Shown: piece by piece, positions 25,826 through 33,827 of the stretch | Numbering within the stretch: position 1 is the first letter of the stretch | Layout: each line of letters opens with the position of its first letter | NCBI GenBank assembly: GCA_947493695.1 | Contig: CANLSF010000005.1 | Location: forward strand, 372,001 to 436,000 | Reading direction: 5' to 3' | DNA from: an uncultured Kiloniellaceae bacterium | GTDB taxonomy: Bacteria; Pseudomonadota; Alphaproteobacteria; Kiloniellales; Kiloniellaceae | DNA: 64,000 nt | Position numbers and translations under genes: made by a program | Notes under the pieces: model-generated | The model's database searches: none | Told to the model about the DNA's origin: nothing | Seen by the model: the letters and a program-made list of their open reading frames with translations, nothing else

Positions 25826-26591
25826 GGCTCAGCTCCATCTCGGCAGTTTGCGCCTCTTCACGGATAAGGTTCCAGAGACGCTCACGGAGAGGCGCCAGGG
25901 CGAGTAATCCATCAGTACCCTGACGCTGCTCCAGCGGCACATCGATCACGACCTCTTCGCGCACCCGGCCGGGGCGCCGGGAGAGCACGACAACCCGGTG
26001 TGCGAGCCGCAGAGCCTCATCAAGATTGTGCGTTACATAGACAGCCGTAAGCTTTTCACGCAGCCAAAGCCCGACAAAGTCTTCCATCAGCAGGTTCCGC
26101 GTCTGCGCGTCCAACGCCGAAAGGGGCTCGTCCATCAACAACACCGCAGGCTTGACCGCCAATGCCCGTGCGATACCGACCCTTTGGCGCATGCCGCCTG
26201 AGAGCTGACGCACATAAGCGCCTGCGAAGTCACTCAATCCCGTACGCGCAAGGGCGTCATCCACGCGCTCGGAACGCTCCGAACTGCTCAGACTGTGGTG
26301 CTCCAGCGGCAGGCCCACGTTTCCTCGTACCGAGCGCCAGGGAAGCAACGCAAAATCCTGAAAAACATAAGTTAAAGGGTTCAGGCATCCATCCGGCACA
26401 TGCCCCTGCATCTCGACCCTGCCGGCACTGGGCCGCAATAAGCCACCAAGGATGCCCAGCATTGTCGACTTGCCGCAGCCGGAAGGACCGATCAAGGCAA
26501 GGATCTCCCCCTCGCGCGCATGCAGATCGACGCCATCCAACGCCGTCAGATCCTCATATTGATGTGTTATCCCCGTCGCCCGCAGTTCCAC
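25818..26591 (-). CDS. ABC transporter ATP-binding protein, SsuB/TauB-type
   Basis: ATPase subunit with Walker A GPSGCGKST, Q-loop FQDFALLPWRSVRGNV, signature LSGGMRQRVGIARAL, Walker B LLMDEPLSALD and H-loop VTHNLDEAL. The spacing and PWRSVRGNV place it with nitrate/sulfonate/taurine ATPases. GTG at 26591 with GGGGGGCAGG upstream is the preferred start; a TTG at 26603 would add four residues. It energises the permease at 24992-25825. Confidence 0.93.
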   Translation of the reverse strand: MELRATGITHQYEDLTALDGVDLHAREGEILALIGPSGCGKSTMLGILGGLLRPSAGRVEMQGHVPDGCLNPLTYVFQDFALLPWRSVRGNVGLPLEHHSLSSSERSERVDDALARTGLSDFAGAYVRQLSGGMRQRVGIARALAVKPAVLLMDEPLSALDAQTRNLLMEDFVGLWLREKLTAVYVTHNLDEALRLAHRVVVLSRRPGRVREEVVIDVPLEQRQGTDGLLALAPLRERLWNLIREEAQTAEMELSHV

Positions 26592-26609
26592 CCTGCCCCC
26601 CAATAGACT

Positions 26610-26653
26610 GAGCCTGACCGTTTCAAATAGTTTCAGATGAAACAGTCAGGCTC
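26610..26653 (-). other. Long inverted repeat between binding-protein and ATPase genes
   Basis: GAGCCTGACCGTTTCA (26610-26625) and TGAAACAGTCAGGCTC (26638-26653) form a 16-bp arm hairpin with one mismatch and a 12-nt loop. It sits between the SBP stop (26676) and the ATPase start and lacks a T-tract. That fits an mRNA-stabilising or processing hairpin that keeps binding-protein transcript in excess. Confidence 0.65.
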
Positions 26654-26675
26654 TCAGTTTTCCTCAGTCTACCGG

Positions 26676-27779
26676 TTAAGGCAGATTGAAGTGCCCCTCA
26701 ACAAACGACAGATCGATGATGTCTGCCGGATCGAGAGATTTGGCAACCATGCCGCGGCTCTGATACCACGCTACCTGTTTGTAGATATCACCGACATCCA
26801 AACGCCCCTTGGGATCGATAAAAGGTGCGCCGGCCTTGGTCTTTGCCGGGGTCGGCTTAGGACCAACGTACTTGTTGATCATCGGGATCAGCTCATCGGC
26901 CTTCGCACCGAACTGCCGGTTGCCCGAGCCGTCAAGCGTATTCATGCCTTCGTGGTAGTCGCCCGCCGCACGCTGGTAGGCGCGCACGAACTTCTCAACG
27001 ATGTCACGGCGTTCGCTGATGTTCTTCGCAGACGTGAAAAGACCGCCAAGCTGATACGGCGTTTCCTGATGCACCCAGCCGATGATCTTTGCGGCACCGG
27101 CCTTGTCGAGTCCTTTGGCGATGTGCGCGGGGATGATCATCGAATCGATCTGACCCGATTTCAGACCACCGATCATCGCGGGCACCGACTGCAGCGGTTT
27201 CAGATTGATTTCTTTCAGATCGAAGCCGCGTTTGTCGGCCAGTTGACCGATCATGTAGTGAAAGGAGGAGCCGGTCTGAGTCATACCGAAACTGCGACCG
27301 GGAAACTTGTCAACTGAGGTAAAACCCGCATCGTAGGCCTTGTTGGAGGCGAGATAGGCCGAGAAATCGTAACCCGGTTCTTCACGGCTTTGCGCCCCGA
27401 TCACCCTGAGCGCGCCCTTGGCAGCTAGATTGTAGAAACCGCCGGTAAAGGCCGTCACGCCGAAATCCGCATCACCGGAAGCAATTGCAACGGCAACCGG
27501 CTGGGCAGCGCGAAAGAATTTGAATTCGACTTCAAGGCCCTCTTCCGCGTAATAGCCCTTTTCCTGCGCAATAAAGAGAGGCGAGGAAGAGACAAAGGTC
27601 AAAGCCGCAATCGTAATCTTTTCTGCCGCCTGGGCCGCGCCGGATGAGAGCAGAGCGGTAGAGAAGACACCGGCCGCCAAAGCAGCGGACAGCGTGAAAC
27701 GGGCCAACTTTCCACCCAGTGCACGCCTAGAGATTGCCTTTTCATATTCAGGCGTGGAACAGGTCGATTTCATTTTCAT
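26676..27779 (-). CDS. ABC transporter substrate-binding protein, NMT1/SsuA-TauA type
   Basis: Periplasmic binding protein (367 aa) with a long N-terminal leader containing twin Arg (ISRRALGG) followed by a hydrophobic core ending AAQAAEK, so either a Sec- or Tat-type signal. The mature part ITIAALTFVSSSPLFIAQEKGYYAEEGLEVEF is typical of NMT1/THI5-like and sulfonate binding proteins, and ASGDADFGVTAFTGGFYNLAAKG forms the ligand-pocket region. First gene of the operon SBP-ATPase-permease. Substrate cannot be assigned. Confidence 0.92.
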   Translation of the reverse strand: MKMKSTCSTPEYEKAISRRALGGKLARFTLSAALAAGVFSTALLSSGAAQAAEKITIAALTFVSSSPLFIAQEKGYYAEEGLEVEFKFFRAAQPVAVAIASGDADFGVTAFTGGFYNLAAKGALRVIGAQSREEPGYDFSAYLASNKAYDAGFTSVDKFPGRSFGMTQTGSSFHYMIGQLADKRGFDLKEINLKPLQSVPAMIGGLKSGQIDSMIIPAHIAKGLDKAGAAKIIGWVHQETPYQLGGLFTSAKNISERRDIVEKFVRAYQRAAGDYHEGMNTLDGSGNRQFGAKADELIPMINKYVGPKPTPAKTKAGAPFIDPKGRLDVGDIYKQVAWYQSRGMVAKSLDPADIIDLSFVEGHFNLP

Positions 27780-27960
27780 CCTTCCTTTTAATCATTCCGG
27801 CCTGACAAACAGGTCCGCTAAAAAGCTAAAACTATTGAAAGTTTTCCACTTTGTCCCGCACTTCAAATACCGTGTTACGAACTGACAAATCGCCAGTTCA
27901 AAACCGGGAGCAAAGATCGAAGCGCTTGATCCAACCGCCTGTATAGCGGCAAAGTTGAGT

Positions 27961-28881
27961 ATGGTCATTACAACATCACAGTCCTGGGGATTGCTGCGCA
28001 GGCTTTTCCTTACAGGTTTCGCGTCGTTGCTTATGAGTTCGGCAGCATCTTTTTCCGTCGCGGCGGACCAGAAACCGGACGTGGTCAACTGCTTCGATGC
28101 AAAGCGAGACCATGTTCAGATCACCCTGCGGTCAGACTGCGCAGGCGAGGTTGTGAGCAACGCTGAGGCAGAGACAATCAAACAGCGTCGAATCGACCGT
28201 ATTCGTAAAAAACTGCAGAACCAAAGCAAGCCGCTGGCGCCGGGGAAACGCCTGGTCAGCATTGGAACCGGTTTCCTGGTCGCTCCCGGGGGCATGGTGC
28301 TGACCAACAATCATGTGATCGCCCGTTGCCCGCAGGTGTCGGTTACCACCACAGCCGGAAAACGCCTGGAAGCAACCGTGCAGGCAACCAGTCCGGCCTT
28401 TGATCTCGCATTATTGAAAACTTCACTGGAAAGCGAGGTCCACGCGACCTTCGCCAGAAAGAACGACCAGTTGACAGACCTGCCGATTGTCCTGGTCGGG
28501 TATCCCAACCAGGGCATCGCGCCCATTAAGCCCCTGCTCACTTCAGGGCGGACCTTGCAGCGTTATCAGGTGTCACGGCTGGGCGTGATGGTTCCGATCC
28601 GCGCCGATGTCCGGAAAGGCAACAGCGGCGGTCCCGTGATCGACGAAAGCGGCCGCGTCATCGGGGTCATCACCGCGAAGATCGATACCGTCTCGACCTT
28701 CAAGCAAACCGGTAAGGTGGTGCGTGACGTCGGCTACGCCGTCAGCAATGCAGTGGTTCTGGGATTTCTGGAGAATAACCAGGTCACCGTCACCACCGCG
28801 GACAGCGGTGCCAAGAACAGTGAGACGGAGCTCTTTGATGCCGCCCGCCCCTATATCGTCAGGGTCGGATGCTGGCAGTAA
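27961..28881 (+). CDS. Periplasmic trypsin-like serine protease (S1C/DegP-type, no PDZ)
   Basis: Exported protease of 306 aa. The signal peptide is RRLFLTGFASLLMSSAASFSVAAD. The catalytic triad is visible as His in LTNNHVIARC, Asp in AFDLALLK and Ser in KGNSGGPVIDESG. There is no PDZ domain, so it is shorter than DegP/HtrA. An N-terminal extension with NCFDAKRDHVQITLRSDC and a C-terminal Cys (VRVGCWQ) suggest a disulfide. ATG at 27961 is preferred over TTG at 27955. Divergent from the importer operon; its partner substrate is unknown. Confidence 0.88.
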   Translation: MVITTSQSWGLLRRLFLTGFASLLMSSAASFSVAADQKPDVVNCFDAKRDHVQITLRSDCAGEVVSNAEAETIKQRRIDRIRKKLQNQSKPLAPGKRLVSIGTGFLVAPGGMVLTNNHVIARCPQVSVTTTAGKRLEATVQATSPAFDLALLKTSLESEVHATFARKNDQLTDLPIVLVGYPNQGIAPIKPLLTSGRTLQRYQVSRLGVMVPIRADVRKGNSGGPVIDESGRVIGVITAKIDTVSTFKQTGKVVRDVGYAVSNAVVLGFLENNQVTVTTADSGAKNSETELFDAARPYIVRVGCWQ

Positions 28882-28934
28882 CGCCTGCCCTCATCCGACC
28901 CCTGTGTCTCTGATTCTGGGGTTTGAAGCCTAGC

Positions 28935-29417
28935 TTAGCTCACAACTTCCCAGGAGCCGTCGGGTTGGCGGCAAGCCCGGCCATAAGCGTCCTGCTCTTT
29001 ACCGCCGACATAGACCGTATGAGTGTACTCGCGGCAATAACGGCCCTCGGAAGTCTGGTATGTCTGGACCGGCTTAATGGTTCCCGAATTGCCGCTGTCA
29101 GGGTTGTTCCAGCTGACTTCATTGCCCGTCGGTGTGTGCTCCAGAGCATCCTGCTCAGCGCGATAGGCATACTGCTTATCCGCGTTATCGAGACTCTGCC
29201 CGACCTGATTACCGACAAAGGCACCGATCAGCGCACCTGCGGCTGTCGCAACAAGCTGGCCCGAGCCCTTGCCGAACTGAGCGCCGGCAACAGCACCACC
29301 GACACCACCTAGCAGAGTGCCGACAGTCTCTTTTGTGCCGTACTGTTTTCCGTTGTTCGCACAGCCCGCAATCGAAAGACCTAAAACGGCAACGAGGATA
29401 AATTTCAAAGAAGTCAT
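28935..29417 (-). CDS. Glycine-zipper 2TM-domain lipoprotein (17-kDa surface antigen type)
   Basis: Outer-membrane-type lipoprotein of 160 aa. The lipobox LSIAGC/A ends the signal peptide. A glycine-zipper segment follows (TLLGGVGGAVAGAQFGKGSGQLVATAAGALIGAFVGNQVGQ), then the domain YCREYTHTVYVGGKEQDAYGRACRQPDGSWEVVS, common in RT0821/SlyB-like lipoproteins. The start at 29417 is the ATG that gives the signal peptide. It lies downstream of the two-component operon on the same strand and has possible response-regulator sites upstream (29525-29541). Confidence 0.88.
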   Translation of the reverse strand: MTSLKFILVAVLGLSIAGCANNGKQYGTKETVGTLLGGVGGAVAGAQFGKGSGQLVATAAGALIGAFVGNQVGQSLDNADKQYAYRAEQDALEHTPTGNEVSWNNPDSGNSGTIKPVQTYQTSEGRYCREYTHTVYVGGKEQDAYGRACRQPDGSWEVVS

Positions 29418-29524
29418 AATGGTCTCGCTCTTCGTTCTGTTGATCGGCGCAATGCTGTTCACTGCTGCCGTGTGAATATGATGACGACTTTAGTGCACTC
29501 ACATTGAAACGATGCTGAACGCTT

Positions 29525-29541
29525 CGTTCATCTGACGTTCA
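29525..29541 (+). promoter_or_regulatory. Direct repeat resembling a PhoP/OmpR-type box
   Basis: CGTTCA-TCTGA-CGTTCA, two hexamers with 11-bp period, followed by GGTTC. The same arrangement (TGTTCA-N5-CGTTCA-GGTTC) occurs upstream of the PepSY-regulator-kinase operon at 32042-32063. OmpR-family regulators bind such tandem repeats. It lies ~110 bp upstream of the lipoprotein start, just after the kinase gene. Confidence 0.5.
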
Positions 29542-29579
29542 GGTTCATGAACAGAGAAATCACCGAATTAATTCAGTAA

Positions 29580-30965
29580 CTAATCCGTTTTTCGTGCGCC
29601 AGGAAGCGTCAGAGCCGCGCGCAATCCCTGCGCAGGAGATTCGAGAATCGACAACTTCCCGTCATAGAGTCCGGCGATATCACCGACAATCGATAGACCA
29701 AGCCCGGAGCCTGGAACCGATTCGTCCAGCCGTTTCCCGCGTTGCATGACCTCTTCGCGGCGCGCCGGCGGTAAACCCGGACCATCATCGTCAACCATGA
29801 TGCAAAACTCACCGTCCCGCAGCGTTACCGAGACGGTCACCTGTTCTTTCGCCCATTTGCAGGCGTTATCCAGCAGGTTTCCCGTCATCTCCTCCAGATC
29901 CTGGCGTTCACCGCGAAACAGCAGATCCTCCTCGCAGTCAACCTCGATGGAGATATCGCGCCGGGCATGAATGCGCAGCAACGTCCGCCTGAGATCCTCC
30001 AGCACCTCTGCTATTTCTGTGCGCACCCCGAGAACGCCGCGGCTCGCGGCGGTGCGCGCGCGCACCAGATAATGGTCTACATGGCGCTGCATCAGAATGG
30101 TTTGCTGACTGACTGTATCTGCCAAGGGTTCTGTCGAGGCCGCCGACTCGTTGAGAAGAACCGAAAGTGGCGTTTTCAGCGCATGAGCCAGATTTCCGAC
30201 GTGTGTCCGGGCCCGTTCCACAACTGCCGTATTATGCTCCAGAAGCGCATTCACTTCAGCCGCAAGAGGTTGGATTTCGCTTGGGAACGGGCCTGTCAGC
30301 TGATCGTCGCGGCCCGATCGGATATCCGCCAGGGCCACTTGAATCCGGCCCAGAGGTTTCAGACCGAAGCGCACCTGAAAAAACATTGCCAGCACCAGGC
30401 CCGTGCCCAACAAGCCCAGGGACCAGGCCAGGGTCGAGTTAAAGCGTCTGATATCGGCAGCCATTTCGGCGCGATCACCGGCGACCACAAAGTCCAGCGG
30501 AATATTCGCTCCGTCCAGGACAATCTCGCGCGCAATTAGGCGCAAACTCTGACCATCAGGCCCCGGCACGTTCACACTGCGCAGGCTGGTTCCCGCGCTC
30601 GGATCCGGTCCAGGCAAGGTCCAGTCCCAGAGGGAGCGCGAACGAAGGGGTTCCAACAACACGGGATCGGAATCATCCGATTCTGTGCGGCGCTGCGAAA
30701 TCTGCCAGTACCAGCCCGAGTAAGGCTGCTCGAACCGTACCTCGCCCAGGACAGCAGTCATATCAAGACGCCCGTCTTCGCCAACATCGCTGGCAACAAC
30801 CAGGCCCTCAAGTAAAACGGTCAGACGCGCATCGAACTCGCGCTCTACGTACTCCAGAAACAGCGAAGACAGGACCAAGCCGCCAACCGCCAATCCCGAT
30901 ACACACCAGAGTGCTGCACCGGCAATCAGCCGGAATGCCAGGGACCTGGATCCGTTACTAATCAT
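29580..30965 (-). CDS. Sensor histidine kinase (PhoQ-like)
   Basis: Membrane kinase of 461 aa. Two transmembrane helices (residues ~12-35 and ~178-197) flank a ~140-residue periplasmic sensor rich in acidic residues (RRTESDDSDPVLLEP). A HAMP-like linker leads to the H-box GNLAHALKTPL with phospho-accepting His261, N-box LLDNACKWAKE, and G-boxes DDGPGLPP and GSGLGLSIVGDIA. The ALKTPL form of the H-box is typical of PhoQ-type kinases. It begins 4 nt after the response regulator stop. Confidence 0.93.
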   Translation of the reverse strand: MISNGSRSLAFRLIAGAALWCVSGLAVGGLVLSSLFLEYVEREFDARLTVLLEGLVVASDVGEDGRLDMTAVLGEVRFEQPYSGWYWQISQRRTESDDSDPVLLEPLRSRSLWDWTLPGPDPSAGTSLRSVNVPGPDGQSLRLIAREIVLDGANIPLDFVVAGDRAEMAADIRRFNSTLAWSLGLLGTGLVLAMFFQVRFGLKPLGRIQVALADIRSGRDDQLTGPFPSEIQPLAAEVNALLEHNTAVVERARTHVGNLAHALKTPLSVLLNESAASTEPLADTVSQQTILMQRHVDHYLVRARTAASRGVLGVRTEIAEVLEDLRRTLLRIHARRDISIEVDCEEDLLFRGERQDLEEMTGNLLDNACKWAKEQVTVSVTLRDGEFCIMVDDDGPGLPPARREEVMQRGKRLDESVPGSGLGLSIVGDIAGLYDGKLSILESPAQGLRAALTLPGARKTD

Positions 30966-30969
30966 GGAA

Positions 30970-31641
30970 TTAAGCGCCGTCTTCCGGCTGAGCCAGACAA
31001 TACCCCAAACCCCGGACGGTCTGGATGAGATTGACCTTCAACTTTTTGCGCAAGCGTCCGACAAAGACCTCAACCGTATTCGAGTCCCTATCAAAATCCT
31101 GATCGTAAAGGTGTTCGGTCAACTCGATACGTGACACTACGCGACCGCGATGATGCATCAGATAGGTCAGAAGACGATACTCCAGGGAGGTCAATTTGAT
31201 CGCCGTTCCATCCACCGTCACCCGCGCACCACGGGTATCGATTAACAAGGGACCACATTCCAGCTCGTTCGTCGCATGCCCTGCCGCCCGGCGCAAAAGC
31301 GCTCGAATCCGGGCCAAAAGCTCCTCCATAACGAAGGGTTTGGCCAGATAGTCGTCGGCGCCCGCATCAAAACCGGCGACCTTCTCGCTCCAACGATCTC
31401 GAGCGGTCAGGATCAGCACAGGCATGCTGCGTCCGTCGCGGCGCCAGCGTTCCAAAACCGTCAATCCGTCGATCTTTGGCAAACCGAGATCCAGAACGAC
31501 GCCGTCATAGGGTTCCGTATCGCCCAGAAAGTGGCCGTCTTCGCCATTATGCGCAGCATCCACCACATATCCGGCATCCTCGAGCCCGGTTTTCAGCTGA
31601 CGGGCCAGATCAGGATCGTCTTCAACGACCAAGAGCCGCAT
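30970..31641 (-). CDS. OmpR/PhoP-family response regulator
   Basis: Two-domain regulator of 223 aa. The receiver has Asp51 in VVLDLGLPK, Glu-Asp-Asp at 7-9 and Lys in YLAKPF. The winged-helix output domain carries TSLEYRLLTYLMHHRGRVVSRIELTEHLYDQD and DSNTVEVFVGRLRKKL. It pairs with the kinase encoded immediately downstream and follows a PepSY gene by 60 bp. Candidate binding boxes are at 32042-32063 and 29525-29541. Confidence 0.95.
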   Translation of the reverse strand: MRLLVVEDDPDLARQLKTGLEDAGYVVDAAHNGEDGHFLGDTEPYDGVVLDLGLPKIDGLTVLERWRRDGRSMPVLILTARDRWSEKVAGFDAGADDYLAKPFVMEELLARIRALLRRAAGHATNELECGPLLIDTRGARVTVDGTAIKLTSLEYRLLTYLMHHRGRVVSRIELTEHLYDQDFDRDSNTVEVFVGRLRKKLKVNLIQTVRGLGYCLAQPEDGA

Positions 31642-31701
31642 CGTATTTCCTTCTCAATTCACGGGATTCTGATTGTGCCATCCAGTCCAAAGCCGCCCTT
31701 T

Positions 31702-32022
31702 TCACTTCAGGATGCGGCCACTGCGAGCATCGACGGTCACGCGGCGCACTTTGCCGTTTTTGTTCAGAATTTTAATAACATAGCGATACTTGCCGCGACT
31801 TCCGGTCAATTTGGCGTCCAGGAGACGCCCTGGATAGCGCGCACGGACCTTTGGCAGAATCGCATCCAGAGGCTGCGCCTGCCCTGAAGAGACGGCTTCT
31901 CGCGCCTTATCATGATCCTGCGCGGATACCGGTGAACTCGGGAGCGCTATGACGGCGACTGCCAACGCTAAAAGAAGCGCGCGCAGCGGTCCGCCCAGAG
32001 GTATGATAAGGAGCTTAATCAT
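31702..32022 (-). CDS. PepSY-domain periplasmic protein
   Basis: Small exported protein of 106 aa. The signal peptide (ALLLALAVAVIALPSSPVSAQ) precedes a single PepSY-like domain ending YRYVIKILNKNGKVRRVTVDARSGRILK. PepSY proteins near PhoPQ-like systems are thought to modulate sensing or metal/peptidase activity (inference). It is the first gene of the operon PepSY-regulator-kinase and is divergent from the His-rich gene at 32152-32649, whose C-terminus has a related PepSY-like sequence. Confidence 0.85.
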   Translation of the reverse strand: MIKLLIIPLGGPLRALLLALAVAVIALPSSPVSAQDHDKAREAVSSGQAQPLDAILPKVRARYPGRLLDAKLTGSRGKYRYVIKILNKNGKVRRVTVDARSGRILK

Positions 32023-32041
32023 GGCCTAGTCCTAGCTCGAA

Positions 32042-32063
32042 GAACCTGAACGGCGAATGAACA
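32042..32063 (-). promoter_or_regulatory. Direct repeat resembling a PhoP/OmpR-type box upstream of the PepSY operon
   Basis: On the reverse strand TGTTCA-TTCGC-CGTTCA-GGTTC lies 20-41 bp upstream of the PepSY start. The hexamers repeat with an 11-bp period. The element matches the one at 29525-29545 at 17 of 21 positions over the GTTCAT...GGTTC core. It lies between the two divergent genes and could serve both. Confidence 0.55.
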
Positions 32064-32151
32064 GCCCATCCAGCATCAGTTCAGCGCGACTATGGCAGTC
32101 TCCATCATCATCGTCCATCCCACCCGGATGAAACTTGTTTTGGAGGCAAAC

Positions 32152-32649
32152 ATGAGAAACCTAATTTTAGCGATCAGTGCCGTTGGGCTACTCCTGATCG
32201 GTGCAAGCGGCGCCCAGGCGGGAGACCGGCACGGTGGACACAACAACAGCCGTCACCATCACGGCCACAGCTATAATTCCAAGCCATTCTGGATTGGCTC
32301 ATTTGTGTTCGGCGGTTACCACGAGCGCGACCAACGCGCCTATGACCGACGCTATGACCGACATTACGGTCATCAGCGCTCCTACAGGCATCATGACCAC
32401 AAACACGGATACTATGACGGGCACAAGCACTACAAAAAGCACAAACATGGGCATAAGTCCCATAAGCGCCGCATTCTGCCGATCAAAAAAATCGTCAAGA
32501 AATTACGTCATCGGAAATACCACGACATAACCAGGATCGTGCTGAAGCATGACCGTTACAAGGTTCGCGCATACGACCGCAAGGGTCGCCCCGTAAAGCT
32601 GATCGTGAATGCGCACAACGGACGCATCCTTCGCAAACGATACCTCTAA
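32152..32649 (+). CDS. Histidine-rich secreted protein with PepSY-like C-terminus
   Basis: Exported protein of 165 aa. The signal peptide (LILAISAVGLLLIGASGAQAG) is followed by a His/Tyr/Lys-rich region with repeats such as GGHNNSRHHHGH, HYGHQRSYRHHDHKH and HKHYKKHKHGHKSHK. It closes with RIVLKHDRYKVRAYDRKGRPVKLIVNAHNGRILRK, which parallels the PepSY ending of the divergent gene product. The His run suggests binding of zinc, nickel, copper or haem in the periplasm (inference). GGAGG lies just before the ATG at 32152. A terminator follows at 32682. Confidence 0.82.
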   Translation: MRNLILAISAVGLLLIGASGAQAGDRHGGHNNSRHHHGHSYNSKPFWIGSFVFGGYHERDQRAYDRRYDRHYGHQRSYRHHDHKHGYYDGHKHYKKHKHGHKSHKRRILPIKKIVKKLRHRKYHDITRIVLKHDRYKVRAYDRKGRPVKLIVNAHNGRILRKRYL

Positions 32650-32681
32650 AACCAGCGACCCAGACTTAATTTGAATTGCCA

Positions 32682-32716
32682 AACCGCGGCGCCAATTGCG
32701 CGTCGCGGTTTTTTTT
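32682..32716 (+). terminator. Rho-independent terminator after the His-rich gene
   Basis: AACCGCGGCGC pairs imperfectly with GCGTCGCGGTT and is followed by eight Ts. It closes the His-rich gene transcript before the convergent acetyltransferase gene. Confidence 0.85.
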
Positions 32717-32742
32717 GACCGAATGCAGCCGTTCTAATCAGC

Positions 32743-33447
32743 CTAAGCGAACGCAGACATACTCTGCTTTTGGCGACCTTCTGTATCGAAGTTAGCAGGG
32801 TCGAGCCACGCTTCCATCCGACGCCGAATGTCCGGCCAGTCCTGATCCGTAATCCCGAACCAGGCGGTATCACGATTTCGCCCCTTGTAGATGGTGGCCT
32901 GGCGAAAAATACCCTCGAACTGAAAACCCAGCCGCGTCGCCGCTGCACGCGAGCCCGCATTCAAGGCATCACACTTCCACTCGTAGCGCCGGTAACCAAG
33001 CTCATCAAACACACGGCGCATCAAAAGATACATCGACTCCGTCGCCGCCGCCGTTTTCTGTAACTCCGGTGCATAATTAATGTGCCCGACCTCGATTACG
33101 CCGACCGCCGGTTCTATCCGCAGATAGCTGGCGACGCCAACCGCCTTCCCGCTCGCCTTGTCCAGGATTGCGTGAAACAGCGGGTCCTCGCCTAGGCAAC
33201 TGCTAACGATCCAGGCCCGGTATTCATCGAGTGACGCAAAGGGACCATACGGCAGGTATGTCCATATAGCGCCTTCCCGGTCCTTGAGATTGGCCTCATG
33301 CAGGTCTGCGCCATGCCGCGCGGGATCAATTGGCTCAACCCGACAATAACGCCCCTCAATAACCGTCTTCGGCGGTCGTTCACACGCCGACCAATCCTCA
33401 AGCGTGAAACCGACAGGTAAACCGAGTTCGCTTGCAAACTGGTTCAT
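32743..33447 (-). CDS. GNAT acetyltransferase (RimJ/RimL-like)
   Basis: N-acetyltransferase of 234 aa. The region GVIEVGHINYAPELQKTAAATESMYLLMRRVFDELGYRRYEWKCDALNAGSRAAATRLGFQFEGIFRQATIYKGRNRDTAWFGI shows the RimJ/RimL pattern (the N-x-x-S-x-x-x-x-x-x-x-G-F element followed by the D-x-x-x/F strand). It probably acetylates a protein N-terminus, aminoglycoside-like molecule or amino acid. It overlaps the small upstream gene by 4 nt. Confidence 0.9.
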   Translation of the reverse strand: MNQFASELGLPVGFTLEDWSACERPPKTVIEGRYCRVEPIDPARHGADLHEANLKDREGAIWTYLPYGPFASLDEYRAWIVSSCLGEDPLFHAILDKASGKAVGVASYLRIEPAVGVIEVGHINYAPELQKTAAATESMYLLMRRVFDELGYRRYEWKCDALNAGSRAAATRLGFQFEGIFRQATIYKGRNRDTAWFGITDQDWPDIRRRMEAWLDPANFDTEGRQKQSMSAFA

Positions 33448-33605
33448 ACTTCCTCCAAAGCGAGATCATAGTCTTTCAACAGGATCATATCGCCCAAACC
33501 ACCCACGCAAAGGACCAGTTCGCTCGTGCGGACAGCGCCACTCTCTATATTGACGACGGAGTAAACCGGACAACAGACATCACTAATGGAGCGAGAGTTT
33601 TTCAT
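33444..33605 (-). CDS. Possible small protein coupled to the acetyltransferase gene
   Basis: A 53-codon frame starting MKNSRSISDVCCPVYSV and ending DYDLALEEV overlaps the acetyltransferase start as ATGA, the standard sign of coupled translation. A longer frame to 33632 exists. No ribosome-binding site or known domain is visible, so it may be chance; the overlap is the only positive evidence. Confidence 0.35.
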   Translation of the reverse strand: MKNSRSISDVCCPVYSVVNIESGAVRTSELVLCVGGLGDMILLKDYDLALEEV

Positions 33606-33827
33606 CGAGATAATCGCAGTATGAGAAACCAAGCTGAAGCAGCATTCCCCTTAAGAAACGGGACTTCTTCATGCATTTTTCACTCTTTACAACCGAAAGA
33701 AGACAACACCTTTAGAGGTAATAAACTGAGAATTTAACCTTCATAGTTGCTTAACAAAATCCAACTAGTACGTGAAGAAACAAAATAAAAATCGCGGTTA
33801 AACAACTACCTCGGGGTAACAACTTCC

